A DNA stretch of 64,000 bases from Branchipolynoe longqiensis (lineage: Eukaryota > Annelida > Polychaeta > Phyllodocida > Polynoidae): positions 167,335,417-167,399,416 of the forward strand of contig CM059186.1 of the NCBI GenBank assembly GCA_030323885.1, read 5' to 3'. Positions 1 to 11,417 of the stretch are shown in pieces. The position numbers were made by a program, and so were the translations under genes. The notes under the pieces were generated by a model. It saw only the letters and a program-made list of their open reading frames with translations. It had not been told where the DNA came from and searched no databases. How positions within the stretch are numbered: the stretch's first letter is position 1; every line of letters begins with the position of its first letter.

Positions 1-204
1 CATCATTTGAGACTCGCGTTGCCACTAAAATACATTTTTTTATGGGACTACTTTCAGCTTTTCTTTAACCTTGTCACGCAGGGGTGAGTGTAGGAATACA
101 CTACAATATTCTTTTTACTATTTCTTCTACTTTACAGACATAACTATACTTAGATTCAATTCTGCAAAATCTTTTCTACCACCGCATACAACAGCAGCTT
201 GAAG

Positions 205-456
205 ATGCCAGCGAAACGCACAAAGTAGGAACTATTGCATGAAGAATTTCAACTTTGGTTTCTAGGTCAGTGTACACTGGACAATTATTCGGCTGAGACG
301 GGAGGGTTAGAAGCATGGTCTAAATTTATGGCACAAGGTCTAGATTATATTAAAGAGGAAAATGAAGAACGTTTGTCTAGTTTAAGGGACAGGACAGAAT
401 TGAGAGACGATAGAGAAGAACGTAGGAAAGCACGTGAGCTTTTGTCGTGGGGGTGA
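205..456 (+). pseudogene. decayed coding remnant, unknown family, cut by a SINE
   Basis: An open frame starts at ATG 205, has one in-frame TAG at 226-228, then stays open to 456. The peptide is not low-complexity: an N-terminal part with LWFLG, a SAETGG turn, then a strongly charged segment (EENEERL...RDDREERRKAREL) that looks like a helix or coiled coil. Codon-like composition and absence of repeats set it apart from the array ORFs elsewhere. From about 443 the sequence becomes the 3' end of a minus-strand SINE, so the last codons are SINE-derived and the frame is truncated there. A pyrimidine-rich tract ending in AG lies at about 120-138. I do not recognise the family; a retroelement-encoded protein or a former host exon are both possible. 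No function is proposed. Confidence 0.3.
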
Positions 457-553
457 TGCAAATCGGAAATATTGTGCCTAGAGTGGGACTCGAACCCATA
501 TCTCTTTGCATTCTGGCCCAGTATGCTAACCATTACACCACCTAGGCTCCCAG
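443..553 (-). mobile_element. tRNA-derived SINE, family 2 (partial)
   Basis: On the minus strand a tRNA-like head reads gcctaggtggtgtaatggtt (A box) followed by gggttcgagtccc (B box). The ends gcctagg and tctaggc could pair as an acceptor stem. No believable anticodon arm is present, so this is a SINE head, not a tRNA gene. The 3' tail (gggggtgatg on the plus strand) matches copies at 54701 and 55019. Confidence 0.7.
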
Positions 554-659
554 AAGAATAGCCTGAAGGTACAGGAAACACATAAAGTTGGCCTGTAGGT
601 GTGGAATCATTCCTCAATTATCACCTGTGATATATCGCTATACATTTATAATTACACAC

Positions 660-1140
660 ATATATCTAATATACATATGTGATGCATAACCTTTTATGGG
701 AGTATTAAGGTATGGAAGGGAATATTAATTATTATTATGATTATTTATGTACTTTGTAAGATGCAACACTTTAGCGGTGGCGCCATCTCCCCTGGAGATT
801 GAACAGTGTCAGTCAGATTTGAGGATTTAATGGTTTTTTTATGGGAAAGGGCATTCAAACTACGCAGCCCTCTGCCTTATTGTCTTTCTTCTTATTGTAC
901 TGCAGCTAGCGTTATTTATAGATATATATATACATATATATAAATATATATGTATATATATATATGTGATGTATAACGCTTTATACGAGTGTAAATACAA
1001 GGGGAACATGTACATCCTATTTCCTCTGTACGTAGTGGTGGGATCCCCACCTCCCCCCCAACTCCCAGCTGTCGGGTAAATTGCGGGCGCGCGGGCGCGC
1101 CCCTAGCGTCACACACTGGATGTGTTTTATAGATATCGCC
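660..1140. repeat. dispersed AT-rich repeat with TA microsatellite
   Basis: Segments at about 680-835 and 965-1000 share a 'gatgtataac...ttatrcgagt' start with 47165-47395. The 680-835 piece also shares 'cagtgtcagtc' near its end with 47350-47380. A TA-rich microsatellite lies at about 918-966. The rest, including 554-660, shows nothing else I can name. Confidence 0.4.
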
Positions 1141-1960
1141 ATCTGAGGCTTGCGTGGGGTTGGGGGCGGGGTTGGGGGCGGCCTACACCTGTCTGTGCCT
1201 GCGCCGGGTGACTTGCACTTGGCACCGTCAAGGCCGAGGAAGATCGCGCCTCGGCAGAGCTGCTTTGGAGGCGGAAGTAAGTCGACCTACTGGCAAGCGG
1301 CCGCAGCGCGCGGAGTTGTCCGCACGCGAATCGCCAATCATGTGCGCGGCAATCATCTTAATGCGGCCCGAGCCGCCGGCCCATCCTCACCGCCCGGCGG
1401 GAGGCATCCGGCAAGGGCTCGGGTGCGACCCGGGCTGGAGGGGTGTGGTCGGGTGAGGTGGGTCGGAGTGAAGCGAGGTGGGGTATGCTGGGACAGGAAG
1501 GGGTGAGTTGAGATGGGGCGGAGCGGGGCGGGATGTTGTGGGCCCCGTTCCGTCCACCCGTACCCCCGTCCGCCCCACCCGCCCCGACCGCCCCGACCGC
1601 CCCGCCCGCCCATCATCCCAGCCCGCGGCCCCGGTGCGCCCCGCTCCATCCCCCCTCCCCCCGCCCCCGGTCCCGTCACCCCCACCCCCAGTCTCCCGGC
1701 CCGGGCCCCGTCCGCATCGCTCCCGGGCGGGTAGCACGCGACGGGCCGCCTGCCGCGCCCCATAACGCTGCATATGAAATAACCTTTAGCCCTATCTCAA
1801 CCCCTCCCTACACGGCGGGCGCCACCCGGCAGCGTCTGTGGGCCTTGCTTTACTGCCGCATAGGGCACAGCGAGGCCCGTCGCACCAACGACTCACCGAC
1901 CGGACCCAAATGCGCCTCGCCCCTCTTTATCACCGGCCACCGCTCGTCAGGCCGTACTGG
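1080..1960. other. GC/CpG-rich block
   Basis: CpG-rich sequence with G-tracts (ggttgggggcgg, 1157-1180) and C-rich imperfect repeats (ccgccccgacc type, 1560-1680). It could be a CpG-island-like promoter region, but no TATA box, splice sites or recognisable exon are visible. Open frames in it reflect scarcity of AT-rich stop codons. 1961-2284 is purine-rich spacer with a G15 run. Confidence 0.4.
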
Positions 1961-2210
1961 ATATAAAGGAATCGCTCCTTCCTTCTAGGGCTATTTATTC
2001 GCCCGGTACACGCTGTATGAGAACTCATTAGACTTGCTTAAGCCACAATGTGCGTGTAGGGACGGAGCAGGGGCAGGGGGGAGAGGCGGGGCGTGGGAGG
2101 GGCGGGGGAGGATGGGGGTTAGAGAGACGTTGTTGCTGGCGGTTTGATGTTTTTATGTGCATGGTTCGATAGCAGAGTAATTATCAGATTACAGGGTGCC
2201 TGTGTGTGTT

Positions 2211-2225
2211 GGGGGGGGGGGGGGG
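2211..2225 (+). repeat. poly-G run (G15)
   Basis: Fifteen consecutive G follow a short TG repeat. Length is uncertain in any assembly; such a run can form G-quadruplex structure. Confidence 0.85.
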
Positions 2226-2284
2226 TAATTAGGCACGGCAGGGGGCAGTATTGGCAGATTGGTGCCAGAATGAAGTTACCTCTC

Positions 2285-2480
2285 CAGAGACTACACTAGG
2301 TGGGGGAGTGGTTAAAGTTCCGGCTTCCCATGCGGAAGGTTAGGCGAGTAATCCCAAATATGTCAATTTACAATTTTACATCGATTCTGGTCGCATCCTC
2401 GCTTGGCGTTCGACATTGCTACAGTATTATAAGGACTGGCTGGCTCAGTTTCACGATAATGTGATTTAGTGGAATTTCTT
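2285..2480 (+). mobile_element. tRNA-derived SINE, family 1 (degraded)
   Basis: A diverged head (cttcccatgcggaaggt, 2324-2340) is followed by core pieces matching family 1: 'cgcatcctcgcttggcg', 'aaggactggctggctcag' and 'gataatgtgattta'. The 3' tail is not clear. This is the oldest-looking copy near the left end. Confidence 0.5.
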
Positions 2481-2789
2481 GTCAACACATTTCGTATCTC
2501 AGAATGCAAGCACACTATGAAGCTGTTTCCATTTATATGCGGATAACTCAGATGCAGGTAGGACCTAAAACCCCAAGTGAACCAATGAAATCATTCATGA
2601 CGGACCCGGTAGGTGATCTGAAAATGCGTAGTCAGCCGGCCGGAGGTGGATGGTGCATTCCTCGCCAGGTGGCGCGACAGAGTGAACCCGGTAAGAGTAA
2701 GTGTGGCGGTACTGCATGGTGATACACAACGCGTGGTGGGTCACGTGGCGGGTCACGTGGTGGATCACGTGGTGGGTGACGCGGACTGC

Positions 2790-3123
2790 GGGTGTTGGCT
2801 CGTTGTTGGAGTTTTACGTCCTAGCAACATCTAAGGTGATATCAGGACGGGTACCGACTTGTTACAGGGAACACTCATGGTCGCCATATAGTGCTTCCCC
2901 AGTGGGAAATCAGACCTCTAGCACCATGACCTGATAACCCACTCAGTCACATTATTCTGACACTGAACGAACCAGTCCCTACCCTATCCTAATAATGCCC
3001 GGCACCAGGCGAGGACGCGACAAGTATTAATTTTATAATCGGTTTGACTCGACAGGGAACTGAACTCCCGATCTGCTGCCCGCGAGGCCCGCGCTCTACC
3101 GAGTCGGCCATTGCGCCCGGTAA
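2790..3123 (-). mobile_element. tRNA-derived SINE, family 1 (near full length)
   Basis: Read on the minus strand: head with A-box-like tggccgactcggtagagc and B-box-like gggagttcagttcc, then cgagtcaaacc, a core with 'cattattaggatagggtagg', 'aataatgtgactgagtggg' and 'agcactata', and a tail 'cctgatatcacc...gttgctaggacgtaaaac'. Eight or more other copies in the window share this order. It needs LINE machinery supplied in trans; which LINE drives it is not shown here. Confidence 0.8.
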
Positions 3124-3225
3124 CTGCGGGTGGAGGTATTCTCTGCAAACAGTGACAGGAAGAAGAACACTAACCCGACCCTCCAAGACGAGACTGAGTC
3201 TCGCAGATGTCCGGCATTTATTGCG

Positions 3226-3561
3226 TGGGTTGTTTGTTGGGGATTTCTGTCCTGGCAACATCCAAGGTCATATCAGGATGCGTTCCGACTGGTGACAGTG
3301 CGCACTCATGGCAAATTGAATGCATAGTGCTGCCCAACTGGGGAAACAGGCTGGCAGTACCATGACCCGATTTCCCACTCAGTCACATTATCCTGATATT
3401 GAATTAACCAGTCCTTGTCCTATGCTAGTAAGACAAAGGGCCAGGCTAGGGAGTAACGAATATAAATTCTGTAAGTTATTGGTTAGAGTCCGATGGGGTT
3501 CGAACCCCTGACCTTCCGCACGTGATATTTGCGCTCTTACCGATGTGGCCACTGCGTATGT
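3226..3561 (-). mobile_element. tRNA-derived SINE, family 1
   Basis: Same order as the preceding copy in the same orientation, about 100 bp away. The B-box is well kept (ggggttcgaacccc), while the linker differs (actctaaccaataac on the minus strand). Confidence 0.75.
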
Positions 3562-3589
3562 TCTCATTGTATAGGACTTGAGTCCAAAC

Positions 3590-3678
3590 ACAGGAAACAT
3601 CGCGCCTAGACTGGTACTCGAACACACACCTGTGCCATTCCGGGACGCGTCTTGAACATTAAGTTATTTAGGCTCCGT
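3590..3678 (-). mobile_element. tRNA-derived SINE, family 2 (partial)
   Basis: Minus strand carries gagcctaaataacttaatg and gtgttcgagtaccagtctag, matching the head and B-box region of family 2 with more divergence. 3679-4158 to its right is unique sequence with no feature I can support. Confidence 0.5.
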
Positions 3679-4159
3679 GATACACGTATAAAGGCGGGGA
3701 TGGAAGCGTGCACGGGAGTTTCTCTGCGATGAGACAAGTGTGAACTACTAGTACGATGCCTGTTCCCCTGCAATCGTAAATCTTTCTAATGCGCTACTTC
3801 CAAAAGCCCTTTTAATGCTGATCATTACACAAAGACAGCCAATATTAACACCGACTGAGAATCCATACATCTTTACTCGTATCCCGTTACCTGCAGAAAG
3901 CCGGTACTGCTAGCGCCACCTGTCGGCATCCAACCACAATAACCGGGACTGCCATCCCAAGCAGGGGGCGCTGCCAGGCTTTGAATATAAATGTCAATAA
4001 CATGGTGTCAATAGAGAAGGATAACATGCATTCCTTTCTGTTTGCATCATTAGAACTATTAGTCATTGCGCTATTGACAAGCGAAGAAGAAAGGTAGGTG
4101 AAGAGGAGGGTTGTGTGGGAGGGGAACTGCGGGCAGCGGCTGCGGGCAGATGCGGCTAC

Positions 4160-4226
4160 GTGGCAAGGTGGGTGCGGTGCAAGGTGGGTGCGGTGCAAGG
4201 TGGGTGCGGTGCAAGGTGGGTGCGTG
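4160..4226 (+). repeat. 16-bp tandem repeat
   Basis: About four copies of gcaaggtgggtgcggt in exact 16-bp register (4163, 4179, 4195, 4211). Confidence 0.85.
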
Positions 4227-5480
4227 CATGCAGGATCCCTGATGTTTTCTGGATGCGGCGGGGAGCCCCTCCCTCCCTCCCTCGCTCATTACGCTAACCC
4301 AATTGATGCGCCACCTCATTACGACACAGGCGGGTAATTGATCTCCCTCCCGCCGCCATCCATTAAATCTGCCAGTAAACCGCCAACCGAGCAAGGTGTG
4401 TGGGGCGGGCGGGGGGTGGAGGGGGGAGGATAGGGGAGGGGGAGGGTAGCTGCTGGGGATGAGAGTGGAGGGGAGCAGGGCTATAAACATGAAGAGCGGC
4501 GACAGCTAGATGACGGCAGGCCGCAGGCACCAACATGAAAACAGAATGAGGTAGAGCTGCTGACCGGAAATGAATTGTGGGTAGACCGGAAGTAGATGCT
4601 ATTGAGGGAGGAGAATGGAGTGAATAGGGGGACGCAGCGGGAGGATTGACATGGATATGAATAGAGGTGTTCCCCCCTCCCTGCTCCTCCTTCCTCCTCC
4701 CCTCCCCCTCCCCCTCTCCCCTTCCCCTCCCTCCGCTTCCTTGTGGTACGACAGGTGGGAACAGCTCAACACGCCGCAGGAGAGGCGGTGTAAAGCCGGT
4801 ATCGCCAACCACCTCACATGTAGATTGGCTCAGATAAGGAGGGGTCACCAGGTGCGTCTCCTTGTCGGGAATTGAATACAGACAAAACAACCACATCACC
4901 TCCCTCCGCCCTTCCCCGCCCCTCCCCGCCCCGTCCCACCCCTCCAGTCTCCACCCAGCCCCACACCACCCATCCCCACCCTGCCTCGCCCCTCCAGTCT
5001 CCCCTATCTGCCCCATCCACACCTCTCGGAGTTGAGGCCCGGAGAAGAAGTCCGACTGCACCCGAACTCTTTCGCTCAAGCGGCGCTGAGTACACAAAGG
5101 TCAACGCGGTGCGCCCCGATGTGGTCAAATCCTCCTGGCTGAAGAGCAGTGCGACTTGGACTCCTGAGGACAGCTCGGGCTTCCTGACATGACCCGGCGC
5201 CAGCCTGTCTCAGCCCTGCGCGTCGACTGGCTGCGTACCTCGACTGAGTCGGGTATTGTGCGTATCGCTGCCCGCCAGTCGTTGCGGCGTGACTGCAGCT
5301 GTGACTTCCTGTGCTTACACATTACAGTGTCGGTGAATGAGCCTCTCAGCCCAATACTTAACGTTATAAGCAAACCTTGAACTCATTTTGAACCCCTGAA
5401 CATGTGTGGTGAGTAGGCCTATTTTTGGTTGTTACTCTATATTGATGCAGTGTGTGTCATGCATTACACCTGACACTAAT
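4227..5480. other. unique sequence with purine- and pyrimidine-rich tracts
   Basis: G-rich 4400-4450, C/T-rich 4665-4740 and 4895-5010, then a more balanced CpG-containing stretch 5020-5340. Open frames here follow from the biased composition. No gene is recognisable. Confidence 0.4.
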
Positions 5481-5499
5481 TCCCATTTACACGTGCAGC

Positions 5500-7135
5500 A
5501 GGCTGCATTGTGTTATACTTTATATATGACACCGCTTTCAGTATAAATGTGTAGCAGGGTGATTGATATATATGTTATACTTTACATATAACACCACTTC
5601 CTGTATATATGTGTAGTAGGCTGATGTATATGTAATTCTTTACATATGACACCACTTCCTGTATACATGTGTAGCAGGCTGATGTATATGTAATTCTTTA
5701 CATATGACACCACTTCCTGTATATATGTGTAGTAGGCTGATATATATGTTATACTTTACATATAACACCACTTCCTGTATACATGTGTAGCAGGCTGATA
5801 TATATGTTATACTTTACATATAACACCACTTCCTGTATACATGTGTAGCAGGCTGATGTATATGTAATACTTTATATATGACACCACTTCCTGTAGTATG
5901 TGTAGCAGGGTGATTGATATATATGTAATACTTTACATATGACACCACTTCCTGTATACATGTGTAGCAGGCTGATGTATATGTTATACTTTACATATAA
6001 CACCACTTCCTGTATATATGTGTAGCAGGCTGATGTATATGTAATTCTTTACATATGACACCACTTCCTGTATACATGTGTAGCAGGCTGATGTATATGT
6101 AATTCTTTACATATGACACCACTTCCTGTATACATGTGTAGCAGGCTGATGTATATGTTATACTTTACATATAACACCACTTCCTGTATTATGTGTAGCA
6201 GGCTGATGTATATGTAATACTTTACATATGACACCACTTCCTGTATACATGTGTAGCAGGCTGATGTATATGTAATTCTTTACATATGACACCACTTCCT
6301 GTATTATGTGTAGCAGGCTGATGTATATGTAATTCTTTACATATGACACCACTTCCTGTATATATGTGTAGTAGGCTGCAGTGGTGATCATACATTACAT
6401 ACTATCCACCACTTCCTGTATATATGCGTATCAGGCTGCAGTATATATATGTTGTACTTGACATATAACACCACTTCCTGTATTTACGTATCAGGCTTTA
6501 GTGTGTCATACTTTACATATGACACCACTTCCTGTATATATGTGTATCAGGCTGCAGTGGTGATCATACATTACATACTATCCACCACTTCCTGTATATA
6601 TGCGTATCAGGCTGCAGTATATGTTGTACTTGACATATAACACCACTTCCTGTATATATGTGTAGTAGGCTGCAGTGGTGATCATACATTACATACTATC
6701 CACCACTTCCTGTATATATGTGTAGTATACTGCAGTGTTGATCATACATTACATACTATCCACCACTTCCTGTATATATGCGTATCAGGCTGCAGTATAT
6801 ATATGTTATACTTTACATATAACACCACTTCCTGTATCATGTGTAGCAGGCTGATGTATATGTAATTCTTTACATATGACACCACTTCCTGTATTTACGT
6901 ATCAGGCTTTAGTGTGTCATACTTTACATATGACACCACTTCCTGTATATATGTGTAGTAGGCTGCAGTGGTGATCATACATTACATACTATCCACCACT
7001 TCCTGTATATATGCGTATCAGGCTGCAGTATATGTTGTACTTGACATATAACACCACTTCCTGTATTTACGTATCAGGCTTTAGTGTGTCATACTTTACA
7101 TATAACACCACTTCCTGTATTATGTGTAGCAGGCT
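5500..7135 (+). repeat. 58-bp minisatellite array
   Basis: About 28 units share 'accacttcctgta' and 'atgtgtagcaggctg', spaced 58 bp (e.g. 5654, 5712, 5770, 5828). Two unit types occur: one with 'gatgtatatgtaattcttt' (mostly 5500-6350) and one with 'cagtggtgatcatacatta' (mostly 6370-7010), so the array is subdivided. Embedded short ORFs are repeat translations. Confidence 0.95.
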
Positions 7136-7315
7136 ACAGTATTGCGGCGTGCCTCATTCCCACCTAACATCACCACTAGCTGGTTCCCGGGTGGACACAA
7201 CTGTAGCTATCTCAGATGTGACGCATTGCGATCTGAGTCCACAGCTCCGATTAGCTCGGCACACAAACAGGCCGGCACAGATCGGGCACCGGCCGGCAAC
7301 TGGCGCTCGAACGGC

Positions 7316-8092
7316 CGGTGTAGGACGTTAAAAACACTATGTAAGTTCAAAACTCTACCCAAATTCAAAACACTATCATGACACGGCAGTGCCAGTGGGG
7401 GCTGTAGTGCCACAAAATGTAACCTACTGCATACTGCCCCACCCTACTGCATTCTGCCCCATTCTACTGCATACTACCACACCTTTTTGCACCATGTATT
7501 AGTATACGCTGATAGCGCTGCGGCGTCTGCACCACGTATTAGTTAGTATACACTGATAGCCTGAGGCGGGGTGGGGAGAATGCCCGCTCTGCAGTTAATA
7601 ACATGCAAGTTAAGGTGGTTAGCGAGAAACATTAAGGGGATGCCGTTATTTATATCTACATAATACATTATATAGTACATTAGTAAGAATTGTATACCCT
7701 GATAGTGCTGCGTTGTTTAACAACCTATTGCCTGCACACTGCCCCACGTTACTGTGTTTGTCCCCATCTTACTGTCTACAGCCCCACCATACTGCCTACT
7801 GCCTCACCATACTAGATAATGCCCCACTCTACCTACTGCACACTACCCCACCCTACTACATACTGCCCCATCTAATACATACTACAACTATAACATTTCT
7901 TTTAGAGTAGTGCTTTGAACTTAAAGGTAGTGTTTTGAACTCTAGGATAGTGTTTTGAGCATGGCCACAGTAGTGTTCTGAACCTACCTTCAACTAGGTT
8001 GCAAACTCTACTGTAGTGTTTTGAACCTAGGTTGAAAACACTACTGTTGTGCTTTTGTGGGGTAGTGTTTTGAACTTACTACACCAGCAACT
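7316..8092. mobile_element. candidate foldback/MITE-like segment
   Basis: The left end carries ggtgtaggacgttaaaaaca and further gttcaaaac motifs. The right end, read on the minus strand, carries ggtgtagtaagttcaaaaca. The motif gttcaaaacactac recurs inward in opposite orientation at the two ends (7330-7378 and 7905-8085). The interior holds 'ctgccccac..tact' imperfect repeats (7430-7480, 7735-7890). Flanks share gcaactgg at about 7297 and 8092. No transposase; superfamily not assigned. Confidence 0.4.
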
Positions 8093-8555
8093 GGAGCTAA
8101 GACGGCCGACAGCGATTAGCAGACGACACAGTTTCAATATGATACCACCAGCTCAGCTTCGTGATCTGCGAGCTCAAATCTCGTGTGAGTTCGGCCGGTT
8201 AGCCGCGGCCTAAGAAGGGTGTTCGGTTAATTGTGCACACTTAATTGAAGCCAGCAGTGGCTTACCCGGGCTGTGATGGATTGACCCCGGCACCGAGCTA
8301 GTCGCGACTCTTCCAGCCGCCTACCCCGGAGACTATTAATCACGGTGTGATTCTTTAAGGGAGAAAAACCAGTCGCTATTCAATCATCTGAATCCATAGC
8401 GATCTGAAGTTAGCGCAATCTGGGCAAGCTGACAGACTCTCCACAGGGATTATGGGTCTTTCGACTAAGGCGCGATTATCAAATTAAGACTCACAGATAA
8501 GCCGGGGAATAGATTGTCCGTACTGTGTTCCACATCTGTCTTCTTGTAGTTACCT
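8093..8555. other. unique spacer
   Basis: Balanced-composition sequence between the foldback-like segment and the 66/67-bp array. I see no ORF, repeat or RNA signal. Confidence 0.4.
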
Positions 8556-8559
8556 AACA

Positions 8560-9105
8560 GGAGTCAATATCCTGATATCCGTCCTCAGAGTGAATCCATA
8601 ATAACCTCAATTGTAGTTACATAATAGATCAAACAATTATATATCCGTCCTTGTGGTTGAATCCATAATAACCTCAAGTGTAGTTACATAACAGATCAAA
8701 CTATTGTATATCTGCCCTTATGGTGAATCCATAATAACCTCAATTGTAGTTACATAATAGATCAAACTATTATATATCCGTCCTTGTGGTTGAATCCATA
8801 ATAACCTCAATTGTAGTTACATAACAGATCAAACTATTGTATATCTGCCCTCATGGTGAATCCATAATAACCTCAATTGTAGTTACATAACAGATCAAAC
8901 TATTATATATCCGTCCTTGTGGTTGAATCCATAATAACCTCAATTGTAGTTACATAACAGATCAAACCAGTGTATATCTGCCCTCATGGTGAATCCATAA
9001 TAACCTCAATTGTAGTTACATAACAGATCAAACTATTATATATCCATCCTTGTGGTTTAATCCATAATAACCTCAATTGTAGTTACATAACAGATCAAAC
9101 TACTG
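8560..9105 (+). repeat. 66/67-bp satellite-like array with dimeric order
   Basis: About eight units share 'cctcaattgtagttacata' and 'gatcaaac'. Unit starts at 8605, 8672, 8738 and 8805 alternate 67 and 66 bp. Units with 'ccttgtggttgaatcc' alternate with units with 'cctcatggtgaatcc', giving a dimer of about 133 bp. Confidence 0.9.
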
Positions 9106-9342
9106 TCCCGTTCATTCATTTCTATTCATACTGATCCATCTTTTTCTACTGAAAAGCCAGCCTGGCAAGGGGCACCTTGGTTTGTGTTGTTCATTTTGTT
9201 GTAATGGTTTATTTACCATGTCCATAACGACTAAGCCGCATCGTGTAATGTTTACTGCGACCTTTATTGCAAGCAAAGCATGAAACCAATTTGAATGTAT
9301 TGTTTTTTTTTACAAGTGATGGTTGACCGAATCCAAGGTAAC

Positions 9343-9408
9343 ACTTCTCGCCTTGAATACGACCTTTGCTGCTAAAATGGCATACAGAAAACACCAATAA
9401 ATCAATCA
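9343..9408 (+). mobile_element. LINE 3' end remnant (family of 44.4-45.8 kb)
   Basis: The 'ctcgccttgaatacgacc' and 'gctgctaaaatggcat' segments followed by 'caccaataaatcaatcaa' match the extreme 3' end of the LINE at 45715-45783, diverged. Confidence 0.6.
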
Positions 9409-9677
9409 AGCATGAAATCAATCAATATTGCATGCAACACATCGCGAGGGGCGCGGACGAAAAAGAGGTAGAGAGGGTGGAGGCTACAGCAATGAGTGGA
9501 CAGGACTTGAATTAGTTGACTCTCAAAGGGCTATATGGAGATAATGTGGGAAAGATGGATGGAGAGAGGATGTGAACGGGTCGTAAGTGGCGTCGGATGG
9601 GTCTTCAGGGACACAGGAATGCAACGTCTGGAAGTGGTTTGTAACCCTGCAGTGTCATCGGTTTTAGAGGACGGCGG

Positions 9678-9900
9678 ATACGGATGCGGACGCGGACGCG
9701 GATGCGGACGCGGACGGAGATCTCGGACAGTGTGCATCAGTTGCGCAATGAAGGTGGGCTGGAGATGGTAGAAGGACATGGAACGCTGTGTTCCGCTACC
9801 GCTGTCACCAAGCGTCCATGCAACAAAGCTCACGACAAAGGTCACAGCAAAGGTCACGACAAAGGTCACAATAAAGGTCATGACAAAGGTCATGAACCCG
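9678..9900 (+). repeat. two short tandem repeats
   Basis: A 6-bp gcggac/gcggat repeat occupies 9683-9718, and a 12-bp repeat (aaggtcacgaca type) runs 9835-9892. Between them is ordinary sequence. 9409-9677 holds nothing I can name. Confidence 0.8.
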
Positions 9901-9940
9901 GAACGCTGCCGGGAGTTCTGGTTATACGAGCGGAAAGTCT

Positions 9941-10200
9941 CATCATCATCATCATGCTGTCGGTCGTGATGCGACAAAGACTGCTTTCATTACTTGACTG
10001 CCGCTCTCCATTTAGCTCTCTGCTGTGAGAGTTGCATCCATGAGTCGGTCTTAATGTCTCTCAGCTTCAGGTTTCTCTTGATGGTATCCTTGAACCGGAG
10101 ATGAGGGCACCCTCTCTTTCTGTAGCCAGAAGACATTTGAGAATAGAGGATCTGCTTTGGTAGCCTGTCTGATGACATCCTCATGAGGTGTCCAGTCCAT
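9941..10200 (-). mobile_element. 5'-truncated LINE insertion with target-site duplication
   Basis: The minus strand encodes a C-terminal LINE segment (MRMSSDRLPKQILYS...FKDTIKRNLK...QRAKWR), then 3' UTR and an (ATG)n tail at 9941-9954. The sequence cggaaagtct occurs at 9931-9940 and again at 10201-10210, flanking the insertion exactly, as expected for target-primed reverse transcription. The protein segment is the basic C-terminal domain often seen in LINEs with an endonuclease-RT protein; the short ATG-repeat tail suggests an RTE-like clade (inference). A near-identical sister lies at 28022-28342. Confidence 0.85.
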
Positions 10201-10210
10201 CGGAAAGTCT

Positions 10211-10734
10211 ACGGGGTCAACATCTCACGACTCCGGTTGCGAGTCCCGCCTCCGTGTTCGGCGCTGGTTCGTCGGGCGGCGCACTGGGAACCGGCCCCGG
10301 GCCCGCCTATATTAATACACTGCATTTTTAATCGGCTTTACACACGCGAAATCAAAACAAAGCAGTTGCAGGTTTAGCACCCAAACACAGTAATCGCCCG
10401 CAGCATGCCGGGAAGCAATAAGGTGATGGTGGAGGGGAGGTGCGTGTGTGGGAGGGCGGGGGTTGTCCCCAGACGCTTGCGCGTCTGCCATGTGGGGCGC
10501 ATGCGCGCTCCTTCCTCTGTAGATACGGCGCTAGGGCTGTATTGAGGGTGTTCCCGACACCACACGCCACCACCAGTCCCGCATCTTAGTCGCCTCACAG
10601 CCTTGGCACATCCTCACCGGAAAGCAATCCTTTCAAGACGCTACCGTGCCGTGTCGGCCGTGGGTGGCGGAGGAGGAGACGGGTGCAAGCGGGCAGTGGG
10701 GACCCGAGGGGTGGGAAGGTACAGCGGGCTGCTG
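10211..10734. other. GC-rich unique sequence
   Basis: No repeat or recognisable ORF. A gcatgccgggaa motif lies at 10403-10414 (also at 31825), which resembles part of a ZNF143-type promoter motif. Confidence 0.3.
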
Positions 10735-11170
10735 GCAGCGGACGGTGGGTGGCGGGCGGGGCTCGGCGGGCGTTGAGTGGGGGGCAGGGCTCGGCGAGCG
10801 GTGGGTGGTGGGCAGGGCTCGGCAGCCAGTGGTTGGCGGGCGGGACTCGGCGGGCGGTGAGTGGCGGGCGGCGCTAGGCGGGCGGGGCTCGGCGGGCGGT
10901 GGGTAGCGGACGGGGCTCGGCTGCGGCGGGTGGCGGGCAGGGCTCGGCAGGCGGTGAGTGGTGGGCGGGGCTCGGCGGGCGGGGCTCGGCGGGCGGCGGG
11001 TAGTGGGCAGGGCTAGGCGGGCGGGGCTCGGCTGCGGTGGGTGGCAGGCGGGGCTCGGCGGGTGGTGAGTGGTGGGCGGGGCTCGGCGGGTGGGGCTCGG
11101 CGGGCGGTGGGTAGTGGGCGGGGCTCGGCGGGCGGGGCTCGGCGGGCGGTGGGTGGCAGGCGGAGCGGGG
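10735..11170 (+). repeat. GC-rich minisatellite (ggcgggcggggctcggc type)
   Basis: Imperfect units built from 'ggcggggctcggcgggcgg' with 'gtgggtagc' spacers repeat throughout. Open frames on both strands are composition artefacts. Confidence 0.9.
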
Positions 11171-11352
11171 GAGGGGGATGTGATGATCAACACTCAGTGG
11201 GTGATGATAACAAGCAGGGCGTGCACTAGCACTGATTGATTGCCTGAGGTGTTATATCTTAGCAACATCTGATGACGTGTTCGAGGGATTGCTGACTTGT
11301 GCGAGTACATAATAATGAGGGCTTTATACTGCATATGTGAGAGGTTTATGCA

Positions 11353-11417
11353 CCTGATTGATTGATTGGTGGTTGCTTAACGCCGTGTCAGCAGTATAAG
11401 CCATATTCACGGCGAGG
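11353..11417 (-). mobile_element. LINE 3' end remnant
   Basis: Minus strand reads ctcgccgtgaatatggctta, 'gctgacacggcgttaagca', 'accaccaatcaatcaatc', matching 45715-45783. Only the terminal ~65 bp is present. Confidence 0.75.

Noticed and set aside
443..553. Functional tRNA gene
   Set aside because: Acceptor and T-arm pair, but the anticodon arm does not fold and tails match other SINE copies; the same applies to the tRNA-like heads at 2790-3123, 54701-54890 and 62420-62715.
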